64,000 nucleotides of DNA. It comes from Microbacterium sp. cf046. Lineage in GTDB: Bacteria; Actinomycetota; Actinomycetes; Actinomycetales; Microbacteriaceae. Of the stretch, positions 33,678-43,725 are shown one piece after another. The DNA lies in NCBI RefSeq assembly GCF_900114345.1, contig NZ_FOZJ01000002.1, forward strand, positions 1,240,001 through 1,304,000, written 5' to 3'. The translations under genes were made by a program, and so were the position numbers. The stretch's first letter is position 1; each line of letters starts with the position of its first letter. The notes beneath the pieces were generated by a model. It had not been told where the DNA came from. It worked only from the letters and a program-made list of their open reading frames with translations, and did not search any database.

Positions 33678-35111
33678 ATGAGTTCAGCCCAGGCATCCGA
33701 CCCCCACGACGTCTCGGTGCCGATCGCCCGCGTGGTGCTGGTCGCCGCGACCGCGGCCCTCGGCGGCTTCCTCTTCGGCTTCGACACGGCCGTGATCAAC
33801 GGCGCGGTGAGCGCGATCGGAGAGCAGTTCAGCACCGGTCCGTTCCTGCTGGGCTTCGCGGTCGCATCGGCGCTGATCGGCTGCGCGATCGGCGCGTGGT
33901 ACGCCGGGCGCATCGCCGATCGCTACGGACGCATCCGGGTCATGCTCATCGCGGCCGCGCTGTTCGTGGCCAGCGCGATCGGCTGCGGGCTCGCGTTCAC
34001 CGTGTGGGACTTCTCGTTCTGGCGCATCGTCGGCGGTCTGGGCGTCGGCGCGGCATCCGTCATCGCTCCGGCGTACATCGCGGAGGTCTCTCCGCCGGCG
34101 TACCGCGGTCGCCTCGGCTCGCTGCAGCAGCTGGCGATCGTCTCCGGCATCTTCGTCGCCCTGCTCAGCGATGCCGCGATCGTCGCGGCCGCCGGAACCG
34201 CGACCGCTCCCTGGCTGCTCGGACTCGAGGCGTGGCGCTGGATGTTCCTGGTGGAGGTCATCCCGGCGGTGATCTACGGCGTGCTCGCGCTGACGATCCC
34301 CGAGTCGCCGCGGTATCTGATCGCACGCGGTGAGATGAGCAAGGCGAAGGAAGTCCTCACGCGCTACGTCGGCGGCGACGTCGAGAAGGTCTCGACCGAC
34401 ATCCTCAAGACGGTCGAGGGCAAGTCCGATCGCCCGCGCTTCGCGATTCTCAGACGCGGCAGGTTCAACCTCCTGCCGATCGTGTGGATCGGCATCGGCC
34501 TCTCGGTGCTGCAGCAGTTCACCGGCATCAACGTGATCTTCTACTACTCCACGACGCTGTGGCAGGCGGTCGGCTTCGACGAGCAGGACTCCCTGACGAT
34601 CACGGTGATCACCTCGGTGACCAACATCGTGACCACGATCATCGCGATCATGCTGATCGACAAGGTCGGCCGCAAACCGCTGCTCCTGGTCGGCGCGATG
34701 GGCCAGTTCGCCTGCCTTGCGGTGCTCACGTTCATCTTCGCCTCAGCGCCGATCGTCAACGGGCAGCCCGTCCTGGACGGCGCCGCGGGCACGACGGCCC
34801 TGATCGCCGCGAACCTGTACGTCGTGTTCTTCGGCGCGTCATGGGGACCGGTCGTCTGGGTGCTGCTGGGCGAGATGTTCAGCAACAAGATCCGCGCCGT
34901 CGCCCTCTCGGTCGCCGCCGCCGCGCAGTGGACGGCCAACTTCGTGATCTCGACGACCTTCCCGGCGCTCGCTGCCGTCGGGCTCGGCCTCGCCTACGGC
35001 GTGTACACGGTCTTCGCGTTCGTCGCGATCTTCTTCGTGATCAAGTACGTGAAGGAGACGAAGGGCCGAACGCTCGAGTCCATGAGCGAGGAGCCGACAC
35101 CGGTCGTGTAG
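33678..35111 (+). CDS. Sugar porter, MFS superfamily (XylE/GalP/GlcP type)
   Basis: A 477-aa twelve-helix symporter. Sugar-porter signatures are FLFGFDTAVINGAV in TM1, DRYGRIRV after TM2, PESPRYLIARG after TM6, QQFTGINVIFYYS in TM7, DKVGRKPLLL and KETKGRTLESM at the end. TM7 QQxTGxN residues are those that bind hexose or xylose. The ATG at 33678 follows AGGAGGA. The gene is oriented against its flanking housekeeping genes, suggesting it was inserted between them. Which sugar it carries is not determined. Confidence 0.93.
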   Translation: MSSAQASDPHDVSVPIARVVLVAATAALGGFLFGFDTAVINGAVSAIGEQFSTGPFLLGFAVASALIGCAIGAWYAGRIADRYGRIRVMLIAAALFVASAIGCGLAFTVWDFSFWRIVGGLGVGAASVIAPAYIAEVSPPAYRGRLGSLQQLAIVSGIFVALLSDAAIVAAAGTATAPWLLGLEAWRWMFLVEVIPAVIYGVLALTIPESPRYLIARGEMSKAKEVLTRYVGGDVEKVSTDILKTVEGKSDRPRFAILRRGRFNLLPIVWIGIGLSVLQQFTGINVIFYYSTTLWQAVGFDEQDSLTITVITSVTNIVTTIIAIMLIDKVGRKPLLLVGAMGQFACLAVLTFIFASAPIVNGQPVLDGAAGTTALIAANLYVVFFGASWGPVVWVLLGEMFSNKIRAVALSVAAAAQWTANFVISTTFPALAAVGLGLAYGVYTVFAFVAIFFVIKYVKETKGRTLESMSEEPTPVV

Positions 35112-35120
35112 CGGCGGAGG

Positions 35121-36005
35121 TCAGTCTTCGAACGGTCCGTACACCGCGAGCGTGTTCTCGGCCAGTTGCGCGCACAGCTCGTCGAGGTCGGCGCCGAGCT
35201 CGGCCGCCATGAAGCGCACCGTCAGCGGGACGAGGTACGGAGCGTTCGGGCGGCCACGGTGCGGGATCGGCGTGAGGAACGGCGCGTCCGTCTCCACCAG
35301 GATCCGATCCCGCGGCGTGACCGCGAGCGCATCGCGCAGGTTCTGCGCGTTCTTGAACGTCAGGTTGCCCGCGAACGAGAGGTAGTACCCGGCCTCGGCC
35401 GCGACGCGCGCCATCGCGTCGTCGCCCGAGAAGCAGTGGAAGACCGTGCGCTCGGGAGCGCCGACCCGTCGCAGCGTCTCCAGGACCGCTTCGTGCGCGT
35501 CGCGGTCGTGGATCTGCATCGCGATCCCGTGCTTCTGCGCGAGGGCGATGTGCGCCTCGAAGCTGTGGAACTGGGCCGGGATGCCGTCCTCTTCGGTGCG
35601 GAAGAAGTCCAGGCCGGTCTCGCCGATCGCCCGCACCCGCGGCTGCGCCGCGAGTTCGTCGATCACCGCGATCGCGGCATCCAGCTCTCCGGCCGCCTGA
35701 TAGGCGGGGGCCTCGTTCGGGTGGATCGCGACCGCCGCCAGCACGCGCGGGTGAGATGCCGCCGCCCACGCCGACCAGCGGCTCGAGTCGATGTCGCCCC
35801 CGGCCTGCACCACGCCGATCACGCCCGCGGCCGCGGCGCGCTCGAGCTGCTCGTCCAGCGTCAGCGGCTCGTCGCCGTCCGCGATCTCGAGATGCGCATG
35901 GTTGTCGTAGACCGGCACGGGCAGCGGCTCGGGGGCGACGGGCCACCGCACATCGCGCGTGCCGTCGTTGTGCCGCTCCCGGACGTACTGGCTGGGGTCG
36001 GTCAC
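35121..36005 (-). CDS. tatD: TatD family hydrolase (DNase)
   Basis: A 294-aa amidohydrolase-fold metal-dependent nuclease. Metal ligands are seen in YDNHAHLEI, IGETGLDFFR, MQIHDRDAHE, FHCFSGD and LVETDAPFLTP. The N-terminus has about 30 extra residues before the first metal motif. The gene follows metG by 49 bp on the same strand. A sequence that resembles a dispersed repeat (36008-36040) lies in that short gap. TatD proteins act in DNA repair or RNA quality control. Confidence 0.93.
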   Translation of the reverse strand: MTDPSQYVRERHNDGTRDVRWPVAPEPLPVPVYDNHAHLEIADGDEPLTLDEQLERAAAAGVIGVVQAGGDIDSSRWSAWAAASHPRVLAAVAIHPNEAPAYQAAGELDAAIAVIDELAAQPRVRAIGETGLDFFRTEEDGIPAQFHSFEAHIALAQKHGIAMQIHDRDAHEAVLETLRRVGAPERTVFHCFSGDDAMARVAAEAGYYLSFAGNLTFKNAQNLRDALAVTPRDRILVETDAPFLTPIPHRGRPNAPYLVPLTVRFMAAELGADLDELCAQLAENTLAVYGPFED

Positions 36006-36054
36006 GGCGTTTCGTCTCGCTTCGCTCGCTCAACGACCGGGGTCACCGGGTCGG

Positions 36055-37626
36055 TCACGCGCTCTGCTCGACGCGGGGGAACAGCGGCGCCAGCGCGTTC
36101 ACCGCGGCGCCCGCAGGCAGGATTCCCCAGCGGCCGGCCTCGCGGATCGGCTGGTCGGCCAGGTGCCCCAGCGTGTCGCCGGCGCCGAGCGCGATCCACA
36201 GCTTCTCGGTCGCGATCGGCATCACGGGGGAAAGCAGCACGGCGAGCGCCCGGAGCCCCTCCGCCGCCGTGTAGAGCACGGTGCCGAGGCGCTCCCGCCG
36301 GGCGTCGTCCTTCGCGAGCGCCCACGGCTCGTTCTCGGTGATGTAGAGGTTCAGCGCGTCCACGATCGTCCAGATCGCGGTGATGGCCTCGTCGATGCGG
36401 AAGCGCTCGATCGCGGCATCCGCGGCGGTCGCCGCATCCGCCACCGTCTTGTGGATGTGCCGCTCGGCGTCGGTGTCCTCGCCGGCAGGCGGCACGATCC
36501 CCTCGAAGTAGCGGTCGATCATCGCCGTGGTCCGCGAGGCGAGGTTCCCGAAGCCGTTGGCCAGCTCGGCCTGGTAGCGCGCCGACAGGTCCTCCCACGA
36601 GAACGAGCCGTCCTGTCCGAACGCGATGGCCGAGAGGAAATAGAAGCGGTAGGCGTCCGATCCGAAGACGTCGGTGATCTCGGTCGGGGCGATGCCGGTG
36701 AGCTTGGACTTCGACATCTTCTCGCCGCCGACCAGCAGCCAGCCGTGCGCGAACACTCCGCGCGGCACCTCGACGCCCGCGGCCATCAGCATCGCGGGCC
36801 AGATCACCGCGTGGAAGCGCAGGATGTCCTTGCCGACCACGTGGTACGCCGGCCACCGGCGGGCGAACTCCTCCGGGTCGCTGCCGTAGCCGACGGCCGT
36901 CACGTAGTTCAGCAGCGCGTCGACCCACACGTAGATGACGTGCGACTCGTCCCACGGCACCTTGATGCCCCAGTCGAACGTCGATCGCGAGATCGACAGA
37001 TCCTTCAGTCCCTGCTTGACGAACGAGACGACCTCGTTGCGCGCCGACTCGGGCCGCACGAAATCGGTCTTGTAGAGATCGAGCAGCTTGTCCTGGAACT
37101 CGCTGAGCTTGAAGAAGTAGTTCTTCTCCTGCAGGAGTTCGAGCGGCTTCGAGTGGATCGCACAGACCTTCAGGCCCTCGAACGGGCCGGTGCCGTCGAC
37201 GATCTCGGACTCGGTCTTGAACTCCTCGCACCCGACGCAGTACAGCGCCTCGAACTCGCCGGCGTAGATGTACCCGCGGTCGTAGATGGCCTGCACGAAC
37301 TTCTGCACGCGCTCTTCGTGGCGCGCCTGCGTCGTGCGGATGAAGTCGTCGTTGGCGACGTCGAGCTCCTTCAGCACCGGATGCCACGACTCGGCCACCA
37401 GCCGATCGACCCACTCCTGCGGTGTGGCGCCGTTGGCTGCGGCGGCGCGCAGCATCTTCTGGCCGTGCTCGTCGGTGCCCGTCAGCATCCAGGTGTCATC
37501 GCCCGCCTGGCGATGCCAGCGTGCGAGCGCGTCGACCGCCACCGTCGTGTAGCCGTGGCCGATGTGGGGCACGTCACTCGGATAGTAGATCGGCGTCGTG
37601 ATGTAGAAGGATTCGCCGGTTCTCAC
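36055..37626 (-). CDS. metG: Methionyl-tRNA synthetase
   Basis: A 523-aa class I synthetase. The HIGH motif appears as PHIGHGYTTV near residue 20, KMSKS as GGEKMSKSKLTG near 300, and the Rossmann insert has one CxxC pair (YCVGCEEF). There is no C-terminal tRNA-binding EMAP domain, as in the shorter MetG form. TAGAAT (37633-37638) ends 6 nt before the GTG at 37626, so the mRNA is probably leaderless. tatD lies 49 bp downstream. Confidence 0.96.
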   Translation of the reverse strand: MRTGESFYITTPIYYPSDVPHIGHGYTTVAVDALARWHRQAGDDTWMLTGTDEHGQKMLRAAAANGATPQEWVDRLVAESWHPVLKELDVANDDFIRTTQARHEERVQKFVQAIYDRGYIYAGEFEALYCVGCEEFKTESEIVDGTGPFEGLKVCAIHSKPLELLQEKNYFFKLSEFQDKLLDLYKTDFVRPESARNEVVSFVKQGLKDLSISRSTFDWGIKVPWDESHVIYVWVDALLNYVTAVGYGSDPEEFARRWPAYHVVGKDILRFHAVIWPAMLMAAGVEVPRGVFAHGWLLVGGEKMSKSKLTGIAPTEITDVFGSDAYRFYFLSAIAFGQDGSFSWEDLSARYQAELANGFGNLASRTTAMIDRYFEGIVPPAGEDTDAERHIHKTVADAATAADAAIERFRIDEAITAIWTIVDALNLYITENEPWALAKDDARRERLGTVLYTAAEGLRALAVLLSPVMPIATEKLWIALGAGDTLGHLADQPIREAGRWGILPAGAAVNALAPLFPRVEQSA

Positions 37627-37632
37627 CCGTGA

Positions 37633-37638
37633 ATTCTA
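37633..37638 (-). promoter_or_regulatory. Leaderless -10 element for metG
   Basis: TAGAAT on the minus strand ends 6 nt before the GTG at 37626. Confidence 0.6.
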
Positions 37639-37717
37639 GTTGGGCGCGATACCCCGCCCGGCCGTGTGACCTGAGGGCCGCTGGCGGTCCCCTCGGCGGT
37701 GCGATCCGTCACATTTC

Positions 37718-38536
37718 TCAGTTCTTGACGGCGAGCGCGGCCTGGTAGAGCTCGCGTGAGGAATGGCCGGTGTGGGCCGAGACCTCGCCGGCGGCATCCT
37801 TCAGCCGGGCTCCCGAACGGACGAGCTCGAGCACCTGCGTCACCGCATCGGGGAAGGTCACCTGTTCGGCGGATCGACCCTCCACGACCAGGACGAGCTC
37901 TCCGCGCACCCCGGCCGAAGCCCACGCCACCAGTTCGGCTGCGGTGCCGCGGACGACCTCTTCGTAGAGCTTGGTGAGCTCGCGGCACACCGCGACGCGA
38001 CGGTCAGCGCCGAACGCGGTCGCGATGTCGGCGAGGGATGCCGCGACCCGGGTGGGCGATTCGAAGAAGACCATCGTCCTGCGCTCGGCCGCGAGCGCGC
38101 GCAGCGCGCCGCGGCGCTCACCGGGCTTGCGGGGCAGGAACCCCTCGAACGTGAACCGGTCGGTCGGCAGCCCCGACACGGCGAGCGCGGCGAGCACGGC
38201 GCTGGGCCCCGGGATCACCGTGACCGCGACGCCTGCCGCCGCCGCGGCGGCGACCAGCCCGTAGCCCGGATCGCTCACTGTGGGCATGCCCGCGTCGCTC
38301 AGCACGAGCACGTCCTGCTCGCGGGCGAGGGCGACCAGTTCGCCCGCGCGCTCCTTCTCGTTGTGGTCGTGCAGGGCGATCAGCCGCGGGCGATTGGCGA
38401 CGCCCAGCCCGGCGAGCAGGCGCTGCGTCGTGCGCGTGTCCTCCGCTGCGATCACCGTGGCGGCTTCGAGCGCCTCGACCAGCCGTCGCGACGCGTCGCC
38501 CAGGTTGCCGATCGGGGTCGCGGCCAGGATGATCAC
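37718..38536 (-). CDS. rsmI: 16S rRNA (cytidine1402-2'-O)-methyltransferase
   Basis: A 272-aa SAM-dependent tetrapyrrole-methylase-fold enzyme that 2'-O-methylates C1402 in the ribosomal P site. Signatures are ILAATPIGNLGD at the N-terminus, AAEDTRTTQRLL, LSDAGMPTVSDPG, VIPGPSAVLAAL and FFESPTRV. The GTG at 38536 is preceded by TAAGGT (38543-38548) with a 6-nt spacer. It diverges from the mannosyltransferase gene with only 23 bp between the two start codons. Confidence 0.95.
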   Translation of the reverse strand: MIILAATPIGNLGDASRRLVEALEAATVIAAEDTRTTQRLLAGLGVANRPRLIALHDHNEKERAGELVALAREQDVLVLSDAGMPTVSDPGYGLVAAAAAAGVAVTVIPGPSAVLAALAVSGLPTDRFTFEGFLPRKPGERRGALRALAAERRTMVFFESPTRVAASLADIATAFGADRRVAVCRELTKLYEEVVRGTAAELVAWASAGVRGELVLVVEGRSAEQVTFPDAVTQVLELVRSGARLKDAAGEVSAHTGHSSRELYQAALAVKN

Positions 38537-38542
38537 GCTCCC

Positions 38543-38552
38543 ACCTTAGGCT
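38543..38552. promoter_or_regulatory. Interlocked divergent -10 elements of rsmI and pmt
   Basis: Leftward TAAGGT occupies 38543-38548 and rightward TAGGCT 38547-38552. They share two base pairs within CTTAGG. The first ends 6 nt before the rsmI GTG, the second 7 nt before the pmt GTG. Both transcripts would be leaderless and the two initiation events should exclude each other. Confidence 0.6.
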
Positions 38553-38559
38553 GGAGCCT

Positions 38560-40146
38560 GTGACGGCGACCGCTCCCCTCCTCCCCGAGACGCGGGCGTC
38601 GCTGTACGACCGGTGGTCCGCCCGGATGGCCGCCGATCCGCGCCTCGCGCGGCGATGGGCGTGGCTGGCACCGCTCCTGGTGACCGTGCTGGCCGGCATC
38701 CTGCGTCTGTGGAATCTGGGGCATCCGCACGCGTTCGTCTTCGACGAGACGTACTACGTGAAGGATGCCTGGACCCAATGGGTGCTCGGGTACGCGGCCA
38801 CCTGGCCGGAGGGCGCGAACGAGGGCTTCCTCGCAGGCGACACCGACACCTTCTCGACGACCGGAAGCTTCGTCGTGCACCCGCCGCTGGGCAAGCTCTT
38901 GATCGGCGTCGGCATGGCGGTGTTCGGCGCCGACTCGTCGTTCGGGTGGCGGATCACGACCGCGCTGTTCGGCACCGCGACCGTCCTGCTGCTCTATTTC
39001 GTCGCGAAGTCCATGACCGGCTCGATCGCCTTCGCGACCGTCGCCTCGTTCCTGATGGCGATCGACGGGCTGGCGATCGTGCTGAGCCGCGTCGCGCTGC
39101 TGGACATGTTCCTGACCTTCTTCATCCTGCTCGCGTTCTGGTTGGTCCTGCTCGACAGACGCACGCACATGGACCGGCTCGCCGCGCTCGTGGCCGAGCG
39201 CTCGACCGGTGAGGCACCGGCATGGGGGCCCGTGTTCTGGAATCGCCCGTGGATCATGGCCGCGGGGGCGGCAGCGGGGGCCGCGACGGGCGTGAAGTGG
39301 TCGGGCCTGTACGTGATCGCGGGGCTCGGGATCTACCTGGTGGTCACCGACGCCCTCGCACGCCGCCGAGCCGGCGTCCGGCTCTGGCCCGCCGATGCCG
39401 CGTTCCGCCAGGGTGCCGTGACGTTCGTCCTGTTCGTGCCCGTCGCGCTCATCGTCTACCTCACGTCGTGGATCGGCTGGCTCGGAACCGAGGGCGGGTA
39501 CGGGCGGCAGGCGGCCACCGACACGCCCGTGACCGGATTCTGGTCGTGGGTGCCGCCGGCCCTGCAGAGCCTGTGGATCTACCACCGCGCGATCTACGAC
39601 TTCCACGTCGGTCTGACGGCGGGCCACGGATACGCGAGCCCGGCGTGGCAGTGGCCACTGCTGCTGCGCCCGACCTCGATGTACTACAACTCGACGCCCC
39701 AGGGCACCGCCGGATGCGGGGCGACCAACGGCTGCGTGGAGAACATCTACAGCATGCCGAACCCGCTGATCTGGTACGCGGGCGTCGCGGCAGTGCTCTA
39801 TCTCGTGTACCGCTTGGTCGTGACGCGCGACTGGCGCTGCGCGTTCGTGCTCACCGGCGTCGCGGTGACCTACCTGCCGTGGCTGCTGTACCCGGAGCGC
39901 ACGATGTTCCAGTTCTATACGATCGCGATCCTGCCGTTCGTCCTGCTCGCGCTGACGTTCGCGCTGCGCGACATCGCCGGTGCGCCGGATGCCGACGCCT
40001 ATCGACGCATCAGCGGGCAGCGCATCGTGCTCGTGTTCCTCCTGGTCGCGATCGCCCTGGCGGTGTTCTGGTACCCCATCCTGACCGGCACTCCGGTGCC
40101 CTACCTCTTCTGGCAGGCGCACAACTGGATCCAGAGCTGGATCTAG
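38560..40146 (+). CDS. pmt: Dolichyl-phosphate-mannose-protein mannosyltransferase (Pmt family)
   Basis: A 528-aa polytopic membrane enzyme that transfers mannose from polyprenyl-phosphate-mannose to Ser or Thr of exported proteins. The acidic catalytic motif AFVFDETYYVKDAW lies in the first external loop (near residue 62), followed by HPPLGK near 108. C-terminal features include a Cys-containing loop (GCGATNGCVENIY) and several hydrophobic segments. The GTG at 38560 is favoured by the TAGGCT -10. Pairing with divergent rsmI is a conserved actinobacterial arrangement. Confidence 0.92.
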   Translation: MTATAPLLPETRASLYDRWSARMAADPRLARRWAWLAPLLVTVLAGILRLWNLGHPHAFVFDETYYVKDAWTQWVLGYAATWPEGANEGFLAGDTDTFSTTGSFVVHPPLGKLLIGVGMAVFGADSSFGWRITTALFGTATVLLLYFVAKSMTGSIAFATVASFLMAIDGLAIVLSRVALLDMFLTFFILLAFWLVLLDRRTHMDRLAALVAERSTGEAPAWGPVFWNRPWIMAAGAAAGAATGVKWSGLYVIAGLGIYLVVTDALARRRAGVRLWPADAAFRQGAVTFVLFVPVALIVYLTSWIGWLGTEGGYGRQAATDTPVTGFWSWVPPALQSLWIYHRAIYDFHVGLTAGHGYASPAWQWPLLLRPTSMYYNSTPQGTAGCGATNGCVENIYSMPNPLIWYAGVAAVLYLVYRLVVTRDWRCAFVLTGVAVTYLPWLLYPERTMFQFYTIAILPFVLLALTFALRDIAGAPDADAYRRISGQRIVLVFLLVAIALAVFWYPILTGTPVPYLFWQAHNWIQSWI

Positions 40147-40155
40147 CGCGGGCCG

Positions 40156-42000
40156 CTACGAGACCGGCAGATCCTCCGGGTCGGTGACCGGCAACCGGCA
40201 CGCGAAGGCGCGGCAGTCGTATGCGGTCGCAAGCCCCGCGCGAGCAGCCTTCTCGGCGAACAGCGAGAAGCCCGCGGCCGCCCAGGCGAGCGCCTGTGCG
40301 CCGGTGACGACCGCGACCACCTCGGCCTCGGCCGCCCGGGCCGCGGTCACGATGGGAGCCTCGGGATCCTCGGCGATCACGACGATCTGACGCGGGGGTC
40401 GGCTGAGCACGGCGGCGACGCGCAGGAGCGCCCCGTACGCCAGGGGCTGCGCGAGTGCGGCAGCGGAGCGCCGGGCGACGATGCGCTCGGCGAGCCCGCG
40501 AAGGTCGTCCGTCGCGCCGAGCAGCCACAGCGACACGGCCGCATCGGCGAGGGCTGCGAACCCCGAGGGCTCGTCGCCATCCGACGCTTCGTCCGGCGCC
40601 TCGATGCCCTGGGATGCCAGCACCGCGTCGCCGCCGCCCGGCGTCCGCACCTCCCCCGCATCGTCGACGCACGCGAGCACGAGGCGGCGCGCCGTCTCGG
40701 CGTACGCGACCTCGCCGGTCGCGACAGCCAGCGCCGCGAGCCCGGAGGCGAACTGGCCGTAGTCGGCGAGCGTGGCAGCCGCCGGCGAGGAGATCTCGTT
40801 CAGGGACGCGCGCACGAGCGCGCCGTCTCCGCGAGCATCGGCGCCGATGACCGCATCTGCGGCCCAGCGGGCCGCCTCGGTCCACTCCGGCTCGCCGAGG
40901 CGCGCGGCGGCGCGGGCCAGCGCGCCGATCGCGAGCCCGTTCCAGCCCGTCACGACCTTTCCGTCCACGGCCGGCGGATCCAGGTCAGCGCGGGCATCGG
41001 CATCCCGCTGGTAGTAGCCGCCCTCGCTGCGGATCCCGTCGATCCAGGACTCCGAGTCCTGAGCGGCGCCGAACCCGCCCGCAGGCTGCTGCAGCACGTC
41101 GATCAGGAAGCGGGCGATTCCGTGCGCCGTCTCCGCGTCGCCTGCCGAGACCGCGACATCGAGCAGCTGCGCGTTGTCGGTCAGCATCCGCTCGTAGTGC
41201 GGCACGCTCCAGTCGCGGCGCGTTGCGTACCGGAAGAATCCGCCTTCGACCGGGTCGCGCAGCGGCGAGGCGGCCATGGCCGCGAGCGCGCGTTCGGCGA
41301 CGGCGGATGCCGCCGGGTCGGCGGCGCGGACGGCTGAGGTCTGCAGGAATCGCAGCGCGGTCGCGATCGGGAATTTCGGCGCAGCGGGGTCGGTGCCCCC
41401 GAACCCGCCGAACTCGCGGTCTTCGCGCGCGGCGAGCGCGTCCGCTGCGCGGGCGAGGTCATCGCTCGTCGGCAGCGCACCCGCGGCGGATGCCGACGCC
41501 CGCGTCTCGGCGAGGGCCTGTGCGACGGCGTCGGCCGTGCCGTCGACCTGCTCGCGCCGCTCGGTCCACGCCTCCTGCACGGCTGCCAGCACCTCCCCGA
41601 ACGACGGGAGACCGGACCGCGGCTCGGGTGGGAAGTACGTGCCAGCGTAGAACGGGCGCCCCTCCGGGGTCGTGAAGACGGTCAGCGGCCAGCCGAGGCT
41701 GCGGGTGAACGCCGACGCCGCTGCGAGGTAGGCCGCATCGACCTCGGGGTGCTCCTCGCGATCGACCTTCACCGCGACGAAGCCCCGGTTGATCGCCGCG
41801 GCGGTCTCGACGTCGGAGAAGGACTCCCGGGCCATCACGTGGCACCAGTGGCAGGTGGAGTACCCGATCGAGACGAGCACCGGGACGTCGCGCCGCCGCG
41901 CCTCGGCGAAGGCCGCCTCGCCCCAGGGGTACCAGGCGACCGGGTTGCCGGCGTGCGCCCGGAGGTACGGGCTTGCGGACGATTCCAGCCGCGGATTCAC
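40156..42000 (-). CDS. Thioredoxin domain-containing protein, YyaL/SSP411 family (DUF255)
   Basis: A 614-aa protein. The N-terminal thioredoxin-like DUF255 domain has the CxxC-type motif STCHWCHVM near residue 49 and [12 protein letters not shown]. The rest is an alpha/alpha-barrel glycosidase-like domain ([22 protein letters not shown]). The function in bacteria is poorly known. TAACGT (42007-42012) ends 6 nt before the GTG at 42000. The stop lies 10 bp from the stop of the convergent pmt gene, without an obvious terminator. Confidence 0.9.
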   Translation of the reverse strand: MNPRLESSASPYLRAHAGNPVAWYPWGEAAFAEARRRDVPVLVSIGYSTCHWCHVMARESFSDVETAAAINRGFVAVKVDREEHPEVDAAYLAAASAFTRSLGWPLTVFTTPEGRPFYAGTYFPPEPRSGLPSFGEVLAAVQEAWTERREQVDGTADAVAQALAETRASASAAGALPTSDDLARAADALAAREDREFGGFGGTDPAAPKFPIATALRFLQTSAVRAADPAASAVAERALAAMAASPLRDPVEGGFFRYATRRDWSVPHYERMLTDNAQLLDVAVSAGDAETAHGIARFLIDVLQQPAGGFGAAQDSESWIDGIRSEGGYYQRDADARADLDPPAVDGKVVTGWNGLAIGALARAAARLGEPEWTEAARWAADAVIGADARGDGALVRASLNEISSPAAATLADYGQFASGLAALAVATGEVAYAETARRLVLACVDDAGEVRTPGGGDAVLASQGIEAPDEASDGDEPSGFAALADAAVSLWLLGATDDLRGLAERIVARRSAAALAQPLAYGALLRVAAVLSRPPRQIVVIAEDPEAPIVTAARAAEAEVVAVVTGAQALAWAAAGFSLFAEKAARAGLATAYDCRAFACRLPVTDPEDLPVS

Positions 42001-42006
42001 GGTTCC

Positions 42007-42012
42007 ACGTTA
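42007..42012 (-). promoter_or_regulatory. Leaderless -10 element for the DUF255 gene
   Basis: TAACGT on the minus strand ends 6 nt before the GTG at 42000. Confidence 0.5.
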
Positions 42013-42032
42013 CGTCGCGGCCGGCGCGGGGG

Positions 42033-42878
<846 letters not shown>

Positions 42879-42881
<3 letters not shown>

Positions 42882-43349
42882 TGAGCCCCGCATCCAGCCC
42901 TGGTCCGGTTCACTCGCGATCGGTGGCATGGGTTGATGACCTCGGTGGCCGCGTCGGGGAGGGCGGCCCGGTCCTCTGCGCGGGACCGGGCGGGCGAACG
43001 GCGCCAGCGGATCGAGTTCGCGACCGGTCACCGGATCCCACCCTGTTCGCGTCGTCCACTTTCGCCGGATGTCGGCCACCGCCGCCTCGAGGCGCTCGAT
43101 GCCGTCCTCCCTGAGGGTGTACCAGCGCCACTGGAAGTCGCCGCGGACGTCGACGAACCCGCCGTCCCTCAGAATTCTCAGGTGCTTGGACGCGGCCGTT
43201 CTGCTGATGCGGAATTCGCCGCCGACGACGGCGGCGAGCTCTCCTGCGGTGTGCTCGCCGCTGGCGAGGATGTCGATGATGCGGCGACGGGCCGGCTCGG
43301 CCATCGCCTCGAAGGGGTTCACCCGCTGACCGGGATAGTCGGGTCGCAT
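42879..43349 (-). CDS. ArsR family winged-helix transcriptional regulator
   Basis: A 156-aa regulator. The N-terminal winged helix reads PFEAMAEPARRRIIDILASG, ELAAVV and ISRTAASKHLRILRDGGFV, the HTH of metal-independent ArsR/SmtB members. No cysteine is present, so it should not sense metals by thiols. The C-terminal 40 residues are Pro/Arg/Gly-rich. The ATG at 43349 is preceded by TACCCT with 6 nt between. The aldo/keto reductase begins 9 bp downstream. The 376-bp region upstream is filled with repeats. Confidence 0.9.
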
Positions 43350-43355
43350 GGGGTG

Positions 43356-43361
43356 AGGGTA
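43356..43361 (-). promoter_or_regulatory. Leaderless -10 element for arsR-family gene
   Basis: TACCCT on the minus strand ends 6 nt before the ATG at 43349. Confidence 0.5.
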
Positions 43362-43417
43362 GGTCTGGCCATGGACATCCGCGCGGTGTGTCGACCGTCT
43401 ACCCCGCGAAGTCCGCC

Positions 43418-43574
43418 GGGAGGCGTATTGAACTTCCAGCTCACATACCCGGACCTCAGCCCACAAACCGGACCTCAGCCCACAACGGGACTTCAGCCCA
43501 CAACCGGACTTCAGCTCGCCCGACTGGACCTTCGGCATCCGGCTCGTGTGAACCGGAAGTTCAATGCGCCTCCC
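43418..43574. repeat. Long inverted repeat enclosing 19-bp tandem repeats
   Basis: Two 28-bp arms (43418-43445 and 43547-43574) match at 25 of 28 positions and centre on ATTGAACTTCC. Between them are four degenerate tandem copies of CCGGACCTCAGCCCACAAA (43449, 43468, 43487, 43505). The arm sequence recurs as another inverted pair at 61827-61900, so this is a dispersed family. It lies upstream of the ArsR gene and codes for nothing recognisable. Confidence 0.8.
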
Positions 43575-43707
43575 AGTACATCGAGCGCGCCGAGCTCGCG
43601 CGCGGCATACCTCGAGGTATGCCGCGCTCACCCCGCGGCATACCTCGAGCACGCCGCGCTCACCCCGCGGCATACCTCGAGCGCGCCGGGCTCACCTCGC
43701 GGCCAAC
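43569..43707. repeat. 32-bp tandem repeat array
   Basis: Three clear copies of the motif CGCGGCATACCTCGAG start at 43601, 43634 and 43666, with a decayed copy at 43698 and a half-copy before 43601. The step is 32-33 bp. The units are contiguous with no spacers. The array fills the end of the intergenic region, just downstream of the GyrI-like gene on the minus strand. Confidence 0.8.
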
Positions 43708-43725
43708 CGTCGCAGCGACGAACGT

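Noticed and set aside
36008..36040. Sequence resembling a dispersed Microbacteriaceae repeat (TCGCTTCGCTCGCTCAACGA)
   Set aside because: It looks familiar from memory as a repeated motif, but only one copy exists in this window, so I cannot support repeat status here.
43569..43707. 32-bp repeats that could suggest a CRISPR array
   Set aside because: The units are contiguous without unique spacers, drift along the array, and no cas gene is present.
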